Made by a program: the position numbers and the translations under genes
Assembly (NCBI RefSeq): GCF_000283155.1
Contig: NW_004454160.1
Span: 3,414,674-3,478,673, forward strand
Source: Ceratotherium simum simum
Taxonomy: Eukaryota > Chordata > Mammalia > Perissodactyla > Rhinocerotidae
Direction of reading: 5' to 3'
Length of the DNA stretch: 64,000 bases
Notes under the pieces: model-generated
What the model saw: only the letters and a program-made list of their open reading frames with translations
Database searches by the model: none
What the model was told of the DNA's origin: nothing
Shown here: in pieces, positions 40,601 through 55,600 of the stretch
How positions within the stretch are numbered: the first letter of the stretch is position 1
Layout: every line of letters starts with the position of its first letter

Positions 40601-43600
40601 AATAGACTACCAAGCAAAAAGATCTTTACCTTTACTCCTGTTTTTCTCCTAGGCGCTCTTATATTTTATCCATGTAATGGATCACATTGCTGTGAAGGAA
40701 TATGTGTTAGTATATTTTCACACACTGACCAGCGAATACAATCACCTGGACTCTGACTTCCTGAAGAAACTCTACGATGTTGTTGATGTCAAGTTAGTTA
40801 TTTTTGCAGATTATGAAGGGGGAAATAGCTTCTTTCTTTCTTAATATTAAGCAATAGGAAACATTGCTGTGTATTCTGTGAAGGGATATTTCATGTAACA
40901 AAGATTTTTATCTTACATAGATTAGATATTTTAATAATAGGAGGTCCTCCTTAACTCCAACTTATTTGCATTTAAGTAAATTCATATGTAAACTTTTTCC
41001 TGCTTTTGAACACCTTGAAAAAGGTTTGGGGTCCATTATCAATCTTTGTATATAAAATAACAAAAATACTGCCTTCTATTTATAAGGTGTGTTACACTTA
41101 TCAAAATATATTTATAAACATTATTTCATTTAATCCAGTGACCCATGAGTTGTTTATTAATTTATAATCTGATCCCAGAGATTCTAGTGTTATATAAAAA
41201 AATGGCACACAATAAATTTGTTTGTTAAATATGACACACAATAAATCTGTTTGTTAAATATAAATTTGCTTTGTCCTACCTGTAGATAGATAAATGTAGA
41301 TATTGTTTACATTTGAAAGAAGGGAAAATATGGACATTTGGAAAGGCAAAGTATATTGCCCAAGGTCTCACAACAGTAAATGCAGAACTTGGACTTGAAT
41401 CTAGGCTACTGCCTTGGAGCCAGAAAATTATTTTCATTAAACCATATTTTGCTTGAAGTGATAATGAAAATTTTAACCAGAATATATATGACACTCCACT
41501 ACAGCAAAGATAAAATGTTCTGCTTTAAATTTTTTTCTCATTAATAGATTTTCTAAACAAAAATAGCACTCTATCCTCCTGGTAGCTGTTTTGTTATTGG
41601 TAGCATCACATTATCTTTATGGATTGCATTGAAAAATCCATACTACAATTAGTGTACAAAGGAGGCAAATTACCATAAATTTCCAACCAGCTTACTCCTC
41701 CCATTAAATCTCATCTTATTTAGGAATATTAAAGCTTTCATTACCTAATAGACACCTTTTTAGCTTGCTCTGAATGTGGATTGTATAAGTGTAAGGAAGC
41801 TTCACTCCACTGTAATTCTGCCTCTACCACTAGCCAGCTCTTTAATTTTGAACAGGCCTCAACTGTGAAATGAAGAGTTTGTATTATTTCTCTGAAGTCC
41901 TCTCCAGTTAACCTTATGTGACCCAGTAGTGACTAATAGGCTGTTGAAATAATTCCAGGCACACCTGGAGAGGCTAGACTGCATAGTGGATAAGAGCAGG
42001 GTTCTGGAGCCTATTGCCTAGTTTCAATTTATGGCTCTACCACTTGATGACTGGGTGACTTTGGGAAGGTTAAAATAGAGACAATGATAGTACTAAGCTC
42101 ATAGAATTGTTATGAGAATTAAGTTAAAGTCTTTGTACAATTTCTGGGACATAGTAAACTCTCTATATTTATTATTGTAATATGACCATTGAAACTTTTA
42201 CTTTCTAATTTTGCTATAATTTTAAGTGGTTTACTGTTGTTTACTTCATAGCCTGATCCCAGAGATTCTAGTACCATATAAAATAATGACACACAATAAA
42301 TTTGTTTGTTAAATATGAATTTACTTTGTCCTACCTGTAGGTGGCTCTATCACAGCCAAGAGAAACACTTAATATCTCCTATAAAACAAACTTTAAATAA
42401 TAAAATGTTCTCCAAATTGTTTTTGACATTTCACCTAAAATTCATTATGTAAACTAGAGCTGTTTAAAAACATTTTTTTTCCTCCGTGAATATATTTATA
42501 TATACAAGCAAAGAGTTAATTGTCCATAATGGTGACCGGTTTTAGGCATGACTTATACTAATACTTTTTTTGATTTTGAATCAGGTACAAGAGGAATTTG
42601 AAGGCTGTTTATTTTGTTCATCCAACATTTCGTTCAAAGGTATAGTATTTTTCTTTTTAGCCAAATCTTGAACTTAAGTGCACTGCATGCCAGCGTATTA
42701 AAATATATTTCAACATCTTAATTCTTGCTTTCACCATTGTGACTGCTTATTTCTTTGTTTACTCTTCCTTTGTAAGTGATCTCGAGTTGTGGTTCTAATG
42801 TTTTGGTGCCATGTAACTCCAGTATCTTTGTAGGCCATCGTGACAAGCCATTAGCCTCTCAGTTCTTGCCTCTTCATGTTCCTTGTTCATCCGGGCTTTG
42901 CCCATGCTGTTGGTACAGAATATCTTTTCTCTCCTCTGCTCATAGCTAACTCCTGTTTGTCCTTCAGATCTCAGCTCAGCAATTACTTTCTATAGAAAAC
43001 CTTCCCTGACCAATCCTGTAACTAGTAAGTGCTTCTACATTGTACCCCCTTAAGATTTTACAGTCTTCTATCATCATGATATTTTTAATTCTGATTAGTT
43101 GTTTAATTTTCTACCTTATGTGTTAGCCTGCAAGATCCATGAGAGCCAGAATATAGCTATTTTGCTCACAGTTATATCCCTAATATCTAATCCTACATCT
43201 TGACTACATCAAGACATGTAGTCCTTTGTTCCTTTTACTTTTTCTGAAAATGTCATTTTTTCTGTCTTTATTTTCTTTGATATCCAACCTGAAACCCATG
43301 TTCCATCCCTTTAGCCACTCTTGTCAATGTCTAAAATAACCTGTGACCTCTCACCCTTTCTTCACACTTACCCATCAAAACCCGATCTTGAGATATCCAT
43401 CATTCTGCTTTCTTCACTCCTGTATCTGAGTTGCTGAGCACTGATGGAGAAATCATGGAGCTGTGTGAATTTGGGCTCCTTGGCAGACTCACGGGGCTTT
43501 CACGATTAGAGGTCCCTTGATATTTCACTGGGCTGTTGCCCAGTGTGGCTCTCTGCTCTCCTCAAGCCCTGTCCTGTCAGCAGCTCCTCACTCCAACACA

Positions 43601-46600
43601 TGGCCTTGCCTTGTTCTTAACTAAGAACATAGAAAACGTCAGTAGGGAGCTCCCTGTCTTTTCCCTCCCACCCCAAACTTACCTGCCATCTATTCCTATC
43701 ATTGCCTCCTTTTTCTCTGTCACAAAAATGTGTTTCCTCTTAATGAAGGGCAGTCCCTCTACTCATGCTCTGGATCCCATAGTAATAACAACAGCTAATG
43801 TCTTCCTAGCACTTACTGTGTGCCAGTTTTTCCATGCATTATCTTATTTAAGCCTTATAATATATCCATGAAGTAGACAGTAGTATTATTCCCATTTTAT
43901 GGGCAATGAAATTGATGCTTAGAGAGATTAAATAACTTTTCTGAGGTAAGTAGCAAAGGGTAGATTTAAATCTAGGTATTTTAATTCCAGAGCCTACACT
44001 TTTAACTACACGGTGTATTTCCATTTCGTCAGGAACCTCTCCACAGCAGTTATCCTCTTTCTCCTCTCCCATTTTTCCAGATCTAACTTTTCAACTTTTA
44101 AACATGCTAAAGCCTCCACTTCTCCCCTTTAAAAGCAGAATTTTTTAGCATAATCTATATTCTATGCTCACCATCTCCATTTTTCATACACCTTAAATTA
44201 CTCCAATCTGGTTCAGATCCCACCATGGCCACTAGAACTACTCACACCAAAATCGCCAATAATCTTTGTGATACTGATACCAATAGACACTTTTCTGTCT
44301 TTTTCTGACCTGTTTTCCCTCCACCTTAAACACAGTTGATCACCTCTTCCTTGAAACACTCTGTCTTGGCTTCTCGGACACTTCCCTTGCCTAGTTTTTC
44401 TTCTACTTCTAGCTACTCCTTCTCAGTCTCCTTTGCAGTCCCCTCCTTCTCTGCTTATCCTTTGAGTGCTAGTGTTCCCAAATCCTCTGCCCTTTTCTTT
44501 CATTCTGTGCCTTTTTTCATTCCTGTGTCTTCAACAACTCTCCAAAATGTATGCAGTTCCCAAATATGTGTCTGGGGAGGCAGTAAAGCCTAATGTTTAA
44601 AAGCATGGGTTTGAGATTCAGGTAATGTAGGTTCTGATCCCAGCTCTACCAATTATCAACTTATCATCTCAGACAAGTTATGTAACCTCTCTGTGCTTTA
44701 ATTCATCTTCTATAAAATGGGAATAATAATAGTACCCACCTTGTAGGGTTGTTGGAAGGATGAAATTGGTTAATACATGTAAAATGCTTAAAACATTACC
44801 TGACATATAATAAACACTCAGTAAATGTTAGCTATCCTCATCATTCCTGTGTTTAGACCTGCATGTTGAGCTGCTAATTAGATATCTTTACTTAGATGTG
44901 TTACAGGCCCCCGAAGTTCAACGTTTTAAAGACAGAACTACTTGCAGCCTCCTCCCCACTCACTCCCAAACTGCTTTTTATATTACCTATTTTAGTAAAT
45001 GGGACCACTGCCTACCCAGGTGTGTAAGCCAGAAAACAGGGAGGCATCCTTGAATACCTTCTCTACCTCACCTCTCACCATATTGCATCAATTCTGTGTG
45101 CTTACTATTGTCCAAATCCATGCCTGTGTCTTTAGTCCCACTGCCCCCACTTTAGTTCATCCTGTCATCATCTTTTACCTGAAAGGATACAGCAACCTCC
45201 TAATCAATATTCATGTTGTCCTGCCTCCAGTATAGCACTGTTCCTAGTGCCTTCAGGCCTGCCTAGTGAATTTTTCTTATAATGTAAATGTAAGAAGCCT
45301 AAAATATTTACCAAATAGTCCCTTGCAAAAGTTTGCCAGCCTTGGTCTAGGCAAAAAAAAAAGGAATCTGAATATATTAGTGGGGTTTGGAGAAAAACTG
45401 ACTTATTTGGGCATAACAACCCAGGATTTAGTGATGTATTAGATGAGTAGGAGTGAGCGAAAGAACTATGTCATCGTGACTCCCGTAGGGATCGTGGATT
45501 GGGATATAAATTTGAGAGTAAACATTAAGTAAATAGAGCTTTAACTCTTTAAATGTGTTAATGAATAAAATCACAGAAAGACTTAGAGCAAAGAGGAGGA
45601 CTAAAGACAGAGCCCTGGGATCAGGGTAGGAGACCAAGAAGAAGTAATCTAAAAATCAGCAGGAAAAACAAGATTGGCTAATGCTACGGGAGCTAGTGGA
45701 TGGGAAAATGTCAAAGACAGTAGAAATAGTCATTATTTTAAAGCACTGTTGAGAAATTAAGATAAATAGTGAAAAGTCCTCTTATGCTTCTTAATTAAGA
45801 GATGAATGAAGACTTCAGTGAGAGAATGTTTTCCACTTTGGGATTTCTCATAGTTTACAAAATTGTTGAGTTTCTCATCCAAATACCATTTCTAAAATTT
45901 GCATGAAGTATTTTTCTTTTAAAAATTGCAGATTTCCGTTTGGTCCCTCAGTGTTAGAGCAGCACAGTAAGTGCTAATCAAGTGCCTATGGGAACACTGA
46001 TTGGCCAAGCTAAAAAACAGCAACAGAAGTATAGTGTGAACAGTCAAATGAACGGCTTTTCCTACTCTTTGTTCAGTTACGTTCTTACTACATGGTCTTA
46101 TCAGATAATGTATATTGTTAACTTTCCCACTATTTTGTTATGCTTAGCATGTGGCTGCTTTTTTTCTTTCTATAGCACTTAAGGAAGTAGTGCTTGACCG
46201 TTTCCCAAAATCTCATCATTCATTTTTTGCTCATCCAGTAGCTACTGAAATTTTTTCTTTATTGGAGACAAACAGAAGAATTAGCTTGTCTTTAGTGTGT
46301 CTTTGCAAGAATGTCTGCTCTCCCCACTGCTATTCAGTATTGTACTAGAGGTTCTAGCCAGTGTAATGTGGCAAGAAAAAGAAATGAAATGCATCTAGAT
46401 TTAGAAAGGAGTAAATAAAACTGTCTTTATTCACATATGACATGATTATCTATGTAGAAAACCCTATGGTATCCTCAGAAAAGCTATTAAAGCTAATGAG
46501 TAAGTTTTATCAAGGATTCAGTGTTTAAGATCAATATTCAAAAATCAGTTGTATTCATTAGCAACAGGCAATCAAATTGGAATTTTAAAAGCAATGTAAT

Positions 46601-49600
46601 TTTCACTAGCATCCAAAATATTAAATTCTTAGGGATAGATATGACAAAAGATGTGAAAGACTTGTACACTGTACAAGTTATGTATACTGCAAAACATTGA
46701 TGAGAGAAATTAAAGGAGACCTAAATAAATCAAGACATATACTGTATTTGTGGATTAGAAGACTTAATGTTATTAAATTGTCAATTCTTGCTAAATCTGT
46801 AGATTCAATTCATTCCCAACCAAAATGTCAGCAAGGTTTGGTAGAAATTTACCAGTCAAAATGCAAAGAATCTAAAATAGCCAAACCAACTTTGGAAAAG
46901 AAGAACAAAGTTGGAGGAACAACACTATCTGCTTTCAAAGCTTATTCTAAAGCTACAGTACTCAAGACAGTGAGGTATCAGCATAAAGATAGACATAGAC
47001 AAATAGATCAATGGATCAGAATAGAGAATCCAGAAATAGACTCATGTATATATGGATAACTGATTTTTGACAAAAGTGCACAGTCAGGTTGGTGGAAAAA
47101 GGATAGTCTGTTCAACAAATGATATTATACTGGAACAACTGGATATCTGCATGCAAAAAAATGAACTTTGACCCATGTTTTGCATCACATTCAAAAATTG
47201 GCTGAAAATGGATCAAAGACCTAAATGTAAAATGTAAAACTGTTAAACTTTTAGAAGAAAATATAGGAGAAAAAGCTTTGTGATCTTGAGTAAAGCAAAG
47301 ATTTCTTAGATACAACACCAAAAGCGCAATTCATAAAAGAAATTGAACTTCATCAAAATTAAAACTTCTGCCCTTATAAAGATAGTTAAGAGAATGAAAA
47401 GACAAGCCACAGCCTAAGAGAAAATCTTTGTTAATAAAGCATTTTTCTGATGAAGGACTTGTCTTTAGAATATATAAAGAAATCTCAAAAATCAATAATA
47501 ACTCAGTTTAGAAATGGGCAAAAGATTTGTGCAAACACTTCACCAAAGAAGATATAGAGATGGCAAATAATTATTCATTAGAAAAGTACAAATTAAACCA
47601 AATGAGATATCATTATGGCTAAAATTTAGAAAATTGTCCATACCATATGTTGGTGAGAATGTGGAAGAACTGGAACTCTCCTGCAGTGCTAATCAGAATA
47701 TAAAACATTACAGAAACTTTGGGACACAATTTTGCAATGTATTTAAAGCGTTAAACTTATACCTACTACGTGATCTAGCCATTCCACTCCTAGGTCTTTA
47801 CCCAGGACAAATGAAAATATATCTGTACAAAGACTTGTGCACAAATGCTCATAGCAGCTTTATTTGTTATAGCTAAAAACTAGAAACAACCCATATGCCC
47901 ATCACTGGGAGAAGTGATAATCAAACTGTGGTTATGTCCATACAATAGAAAACTACTCAGCACTAAAAAAGAACGAACTATTGATATCTGCAACAACGTG
48001 AGTGAATCTCAAAATAATTATACTGAGTAAAATAAGCCAGACAAGAAAAAGTATACATACTATATGACTGCATTCACATAAAATTCTAGGGAATACAAAC
48101 TAATATATAATTGCAGAAAGCAGAGCAGTGGTTACCTGTGGACAGGAACGAAGGGCGGGAGGGAGGAGTTACAGAGGGTTCTGAGGACCTTTGAGAGTGA
48201 TGGGTATGTTCGTTTTCTTGATTGTGATGATGGTTTCATGGGTGTATACATGTCAGAACTTATCAAATTGTATACTTTAAAAACGTGCAGTTTATTATAT
48301 TTCAGTTCTATCTAAGTTACTATGCAATGAGATACCACTACACTGTCACCACAACGGCTAAAATTTAAAAGACTGACAATGCCACATATTGCCAATGAGT
48401 TGAAGCAACTGGAATTCTCCTACCTCGTAAGTGAGAATGTGGAATTGTGCAACTGCTTTGAAAAAAGTTATGACGATTTCTTATAAACTAAATATATCCC
48501 TAGTCTGTGATCCAGCAGTTCCACTGCTGGGTATTTACCCAAGTGAAATGAAAACATATGCACATAAAAAGACTTCTGCAAGAATGTTCATAGCAGCTTT
48601 AGACATAGCAGCCAAAGACTGGAAACAGCCCAGGTGTCCATCAATAGGCTTATGATTAAACTCTGGTATATTCTTGTAATTGAATATTTATTGGCAATGA
48701 AAGAGAACATACTGCTGATACAACAGCATGGAATAATCTTAAAAACATTATGCTGAGTGAAAGAAGCCCTACATAAAGAGTCATACTGTATGATTCCATT
48801 TATATGAGATTCAAGAGCAGGCAAAACTAATCCGTGGCAGAAAAAAATCAAAACAGTGTTTGCCTCTGGGGAGAAGGGCATAAGGGAAGAGGAGCATAAG
48901 GGAACCTTCTGGGGTGATGAAAATGTTTTATATCTTAATATGAATTTTGCTTATACAAGTGTCTAAACAGCATTTGTCTAAAGAGTAAAAGTACACTTAA
49001 AATCTGTGCGTTTCATAGAATGTAAATTTTATAGCAAAGAAAATGAACAAACATTGAACTCTAGTTAAATATGTGAATACTATATTTGGGGAAGATTTAC
49101 TGATGTCTGCATTATACTTTGAAATGCAGCAAAAAAGTAAGGTGGTTTAATAGATGGTTAGAGGGATGGATAGATATGTGATAAAGAAAACATAAGGAAA
49201 ATGTTAACGATTGTCTGAGTGGTGGCTATACCAGTGTTCACTGTAAAATTCTTTCAACTTTAGTGAATATTTGAACATTTTCATAATTTTTTTAATGTAA
49301 AAAAACATTTTTTTTTTACCTTTCTCACAAATTCAGACTTATAAGGAGAGTGCTCCTTTGTACCAGACTTATGAAAATATATAGCCAGTGTTTTCTAAGA
49401 CTGACTTGAACCCCTCCTCCCCCACGCTATAGAGAGTCAATAAAAGCTATCCTTCCTGTGACATCAGTGAATCGACATTACCAGAAATTTCAGTGTTAGC
49501 CATTAGCCTTGGCTGTCATACCATTGGAATTGCTTCAGTGCGAATGGCAGGTTGGGCAGAGGCTGAAGCTAATGTATAAGGTGAAAGCCATTTATGTTAC

Positions 49601-52600
49601 TCTCTGTAACATTTTGGGGTGGGGAAAATGAGGGAGGATTGAGAGAATAAAACCCATCTATAATGAAACCCATCATTATTTTATATTGTCAAAAACTGTA
49701 AATGGAGTGTTTGTAATTATAAAATAATGAGATGAAATCAAGAGATAATAAAACAAGTGAATCACACTGTTTTGATTTCCATACTCCTGAGATCTTTTCC
49801 AGGCCACTCCACCCAAAGTGGATAAATAAATTGTGATAATAAATTGACTGCTCATATAAATCACTACTCTTTCTCTTCTTTGAAGTTTACTAATACAGTG
49901 CAAACTAATAGAATTTAAACCCACTGTTGATTCTGGCTCTGGTAGATTACTTGAGTGCACATGTGTGCGAACAATGTTTTCCTAGTCTATATTGTTTTGT
50001 GATTTTGTGTTCTTAGCTTTCCATTTGTGAATAATTGGATGAAAGCATTTCTAGCCTTCACAAAATATCACAGCAGTCCTTTTTCAAATTTTTAATTTTC
50101 TTCAATTTTTTAAAATAGTAGATACTAAGTAATGCAAATTCACCTTAAAAAATGTGTATTTATGACTTAAGTTATAAATAATTGAAAATTAAAAACTAAG
50201 CTATATAAAACTAAAATGAGAAAAAGTAAAGACAATGCTCTTGGGTCTCCGTGAACAGAAAACTTCTAACTGGGCTTCCATTTCTGTCTGCTTGAGTAAC
50301 TTTCTCTTGCTAATACCTGGAGGATGTAAAGGAGGTAAAGGGAGAAAATGGGACAGAGAAATGTGTTTTTCTTTCAAAGATCGCATACCTAAGATCACTG
50401 CCTATTCTTCCCCAACCCAACTTACTCTGAATTTACCACCACCACTGCCCACGTGTCAGTATGGTGCAGCATATTTGAGTCCTTTTAGAGAATTCTATAA
50501 TTAAGAGGGACCTTAAAAATCGTTTGTCTTACTTGCTCATCTTCTAGATGAAGAAACCGAGGCCCAGATTGAAGTACAGTTTATTTTTATTGTGGAATGA
50601 AGGAATATTAGACCATCCCTAAATAGTATTAAAGTAGTAAGTCCAGAAACTTATTCCTTCATTTGTTAATTCTTTCAACCCATACTCTTACTTTTTATGT
50701 TGGGCATTAGTTAGACCCTATGAAATGGTATTGAATAAGACAATCTCTGCATTGAGGAGTTTACAATCTATTTAGAGACTCAGGTAATACAATACAGAAT
50801 GTTAATTATGCAGTAATATGAGTAAACAGTGTTGTCGGAACACTTAGAAGGAAGCTCCTTTTGCAGCTTTGAGTGGAGGGTGGTCAAAGAAAGCTTCCTC
50901 ACCGAGGTGAATTCTGATCTGAGCTCTAAAGGACAATTAGCCAGGCAAAGAATTGAGGAAAAAGATGTCAAGACTAAAAGAGCAGCACGTAAAAAGATCT
51001 GAGGTAAGAGACAGTGGCGCACAAATTCCCTGTGTAGTCTCTTGTAGCTCTGTAGTTTTATACCGTTTCCCAAGTAGCACAGCTCCATGCATGTAATAGA
51101 TATTCATGTGTTTCTCTGGGCATTCTTTGCACTTATTACATTTGCGTTAGGTAGTTGTTAAATTCTTACGCCTGTAATCCTGCTCCTCTACTAGACTCTA
51201 AGCCCCCTTAAGAATGGCCATGTCACTGTTACCCTCCATCATGTTCAGCTGTGCACAGTGCTTAGCACACATTAGAAGACCAGTAGATGTTTCACTCCTT
51301 GCAGAAATGTATCTCCTAGCACATTCTTGTCTCATCCTAACACAGTCTCCTCATTTTCTTAAGCTCTTTCTAGAGTCTCTGATATCTCCATGGTCTCTCC
51401 GTTGCTCTTACTAATTTATCAGCTACCTCTGTGGCTGGTTGTAAAGCTCCTAATCTGGAATTTTCGCTAATCTATTTTGCAGAAGTTTGTATCAGGTATA
51501 CGATAACATGTGCTTTAAAAAATCTGATGGGGGCCGACCCGGTGGCGCAAGCGTTAAGTGCACGCGCTCCGCTGCCACGGCCCGGGGTTCACCGGTTTGG
51601 ATCCTGGGCGCGCACTGACGCACCGCTTGGCAAGCCATGCTGTGGTGGCATCCCATATAAAGTGGAGGAAGATGGGCACGGAGGTTAGCCCAGGGCCAGT
51701 CTTCCTCAGCAAAAAAAAAGAGGAGGATTGACAGCTGTTAGCACAGGGCTGATCTTCCTCACTAAATAAATAAATAAATAAATAATCTGATGTACAAAAC
51801 TGATTTGGGGTATGTAGTTAAGTGACTGTTTAATTTGATTTAAATTAACTAACTTGGTTCTAGCAAGGCCAGGTGCCTCCCTTTTCCCCCCAACCCAGAT
51901 AAGCCTGGTAAGATGGGAGGGGAGAGGGTAATGTTAATATTTCAGGCCTTATGCCAATCATTGGTAGTGGAGCCAAAATAGAATATTGACCCAGGCCATT
52001 AAAATCATTATGAAATATGCCTTATCTTTATTCATTCATTCTTTATCAAATACTTGAGATGCATGGTTCTGTCTATACCTTCTAAAACTTCAGACTCTTA
52101 CTCTATGATTGTCTGCCAAGTACTAGGGAAATTATAGAAATGAATGTAAGTAACTGAAATACTAGTAAGTAGGAATAAACATAAGGTTATATGAATTCAA
52201 TAGAGGGGATAATCTGTTTGGAGCTGTAAGGGAGAAATAATGGTAGAGTCTGAAGTAATGAGTCTCTATCGAGTCTGGAAGGTTGGATAGGATTCTGATA
52301 GACATAAATTAGTTCAGTGTTGTCTGTTACTCCATGCTTTTTCTCATAAGTAGGTATAAAGAAAGAATGTTGTATTAGGGGCCTGGAATATGTGAAAGGC
52401 TTGGAACAACCACTGAAAAATGTGATAAGGTGTCAAAGAGAAATTAACAAAATGATTGGCATTAGCGGCAAGTGCCCAAAGTGACATATATTGATCATGT
52501 ACCCAGTTATACATTGGGAATGTACTGTGTCAGTGCACTGAGAAGTCATATGCACATGTTACCAAATAAAATGAGGATAGCAATAATATCCTACCTGCCT

Positions 52601-55600
52601 CATAGAAATGTTGTGTAAGCTGTTGGTAAACATGATTATGTTTACCAGGCTAGATAGAGGAATAGTAATTTGTAAGTTCTAGCTACTTCCTAGTTTATGT
52701 CAGTATTGTTTGCTATCAAGGATTCTCTCTTTTGGGAACCAAGAAATTTTGCAGACTAGCTTCTATAGAGGGATTGTATGTTGTAAAGTGAAATGAGAAA
52801 AGGTGGCTCCACATCCACAGACGATTCACTTTGTGAAAGAGACTGCATGCCAAGTGTCAACTGAGAAATAAATGTCTCAGATAATTGGCAGAAATTTTCT
52901 TTTCAATCCCATTTGAAAAAATGAAAAGAGTTTGGGAGATTTGGAAATGTTACCCATTTTCAGAGTAACAGGAAATCAATTACTCTACCAAATGCAGTGG
53001 TTTTGACCACATCCCACAGTAAGCAGCGTATATTGCATCACAAAACAGTACCTGCATAGGAGCATATAGACATAGAAGCAAAAGCTTCGTGAAACAAAGC
53101 TCATCCTTACTACATTCCCAAGTAGTAGTTACTCTAGTGTGTTTCTTTTTTTTTGCTGTTGTTTTTAATGCTGTTCATAATCCACTAAACTGCATAATTC
53201 ACTGATGAACTACAACCTGCACTTTGAAAAACACTGCTTGTTACAAGATTTTTCTGACATCAATTTCAATTTTGAAATATTGTTTTTATCCAATATAAAT
53301 TTTCAAAATCATGTTTGTATTTCTAACTCTGGCCACTGGCTTAAATTATTTTTCTCTTCTGTTAATCAGGTATCAACATGGTTTTTTACCACCTTTTCTG
53401 TCTCAGGACTGAAGGACAAAATCCACCATGTGGACAGCCTCCACCAGCTCTTCTCTGCCATATCCCCAGAACAGATCGACTTCCCTCCTTTTGTCCTGGA
53501 ATATGATGCCAGGGTAAGAAGTACCAGGAGTCCTCCTTCACCTGATGTAGTATCTTAACTATTCTGTAGAGCAGTGCTTATGAGCACAACATCCTTTCAT
53601 TACAAGATGACATTGATGCAATTAGTAAACCTGATAGTATCATTTTACATTCTTTTCCTACAATAACTTTAGGAAAATGCTTCGTCCTAAGAGAGGGCTT
53701 TTTCCCGAGTAAATTTTTCAGTGGGAGATTTTTCTGCTGTAGGTTTGAAGCCAATCCTTGCTTGTATTGTCAGTTTTCTACTACCTTTGAAACATACCTC
53801 TGCCTAATTTTCTTAAGATTGAATGGCTTTTCATCTACATAAATAAAGCCAGAGGAATCTATTGGTGTCTGACGTTTTCAGCACTAATTATAAAACTGGT
53901 AGCCTATCTTAGTAGTCTCTACCCTACTAAAAGTTTCGTTTTGTATAATGTTTTTAAGAGCATCGACCAATAATAGTGTTATTACCTATGGATGCATTTA
54001 TGAATCTATTACTTACACACTAATAAAGGGCTACTCTTGAATTTCATCAAAGCTCTATTCCATTGTGTTTATTCAGACTATCACTTTAGTAGTTAAAAAA
54101 AATAACATGCTTGGCAGAAGATCATCAGTCTCCTTATTAATTGTTGCGGATTACATGTCTTTATGCATGAATCAGGGAATATATTTGAAGGTTATATTAA
54201 GTTTGAAATGAATTATTCTTTCTTAATTATTGTACAACATGTATACAGTTAAATAAATATCCTACAAGACATTTTCTCTCTAACATTTCTCTAACTTCAG
54301 CTGTGATTTCTGTTCCCCTTTGTGTGAAGAGCAAAGTATTTAAGTGTTCTAGTGGCTAATAAAATTCACGTTTGGCTTTTGCACAAAGAGAATTTGTAAT
54401 TGGAGCAACTGGATCCTAGATACGAAGGTTGTTGAATATATGGGAGGGGAAAAAAGAACATCAGTTTATATTTATTGCAGATTACTGAAATAGAAAATGG
54501 CCTTATTGTTATAGCAGGAAATGTGGAAGACACTCAAAGACATTTTGATACCAAAAATTTGGAATGACAATTCAAAGCTAGTGTCTGGATTCTTAATTTA
54601 TTTTCTGGGATAGAAATGGACAATTTGGGTTGTATTGATTAGAAAACCGTACAGACTATTTTTTAAACTAACATGTTTTCTATATACTTAAGGGCCTATA
54701 GAGCAGGCTTTTATTAGATATCAACACCAAACTCAAGCTTGGTCTTGTTTTTTTGCTTTGTTTGTGTTTGTTTTAGGTTTTGTTTGTTTGGTTATATCAA
54801 ATGCAGGCCTAATTAATAAAATGATTTATGAAAATTAAATAATATAACCCATAATTTAACACTTGGGTCGATGGATCATCTCTCTGTACCTGTTCTGGAG
54901 CTTTTTAAAATTGAGATAAAGGCCAAAGAAGAATAAAAAGAGAGAAGAAATGAAAGAAGGTGTCAGGAGATGATGTGGAAAGGGCCAGCAGAAGGCCGAT
55001 CACTAGATACTGGAGCTTTCCATGTGATGCTGCAGTACTTGGGCTTTGTAGGCGGTGGGAAGTGTTCTGCAAGGAGAATGGCTGTTATAGTCCTCTTTAG
55101 AAAGATGGGCTACAGAAACAGCGTAGAGATTGACGAGAGAAGGCTAAGACTATAGGCAAGGAGACAAGTAAAAGGCAATTAGAGAAGGCTGGAGGAAAAA
55201 TGAGACTTAGAGCTAGGGCAGTGGTAGTGATAATGGCAAGGATTTGAAGATCGAGATATTTAGAAGTAGACATTTTAGGAAATAAAATCCACAGCATTTG
55301 GTGACTGAATAGCCATTAAGGGGGATGAAGGAGGAAAGATGCCTAAGGTGACTACCAAAGTTTCTGCTTTGGGAGACTTGGTGGATGGTGTCGTCACCAC
55401 CCCAGAGAGGCAATTAGGAGGAAAAGCACTGGGGAGTTTGGAGAGAAGAGACGCATCAGGTTTGAGGTGCTCCATGGGCACTGAGGTGGAGGTCCAGTAG
55501 CAGTTGGATATTACCTTGTAAGGAAACATTTTCTTTTGTTAGAAGAATTAAAAACATGGTTAGAGAAAAGGAGGTAAGTATAGAGTTGGTTCATTTTATT

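Larger units (their letters stand above)
42865..45240 (+). repeat. L2 cluster with two MIR insertions
   Basis: L2 plus-strand order runs through 42865-43200 (TTTGCCCATGCTGTTGGTAC, AAACCTTCCCTGACCAATCC) and 43240-43770, 44050-44575 (ACTCACACCAAAATCGCCAA, AACACAGTTGATCACCTCTT) and 44840-45240 (TGGGACCACTGCCTACCCAG). A reverse MIR (43785-44015) and a forward MIR (44576-44835) interrupt it. Confidence 0.75.

Noticed and set aside
46697..47059. 120-codon ORF that might be a small gene
   Set aside because: It lies in the L1 ORF2 region and reads as decayed LINE coding sequence; no independent start context or splice structure.
53205..53558. 117-codon ORF spanning exon 13
   Set aside because: Only 53370-53513 is exon. 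The upstream part is intron and a hAT repeat edge, and the downstream part runs past the donor.
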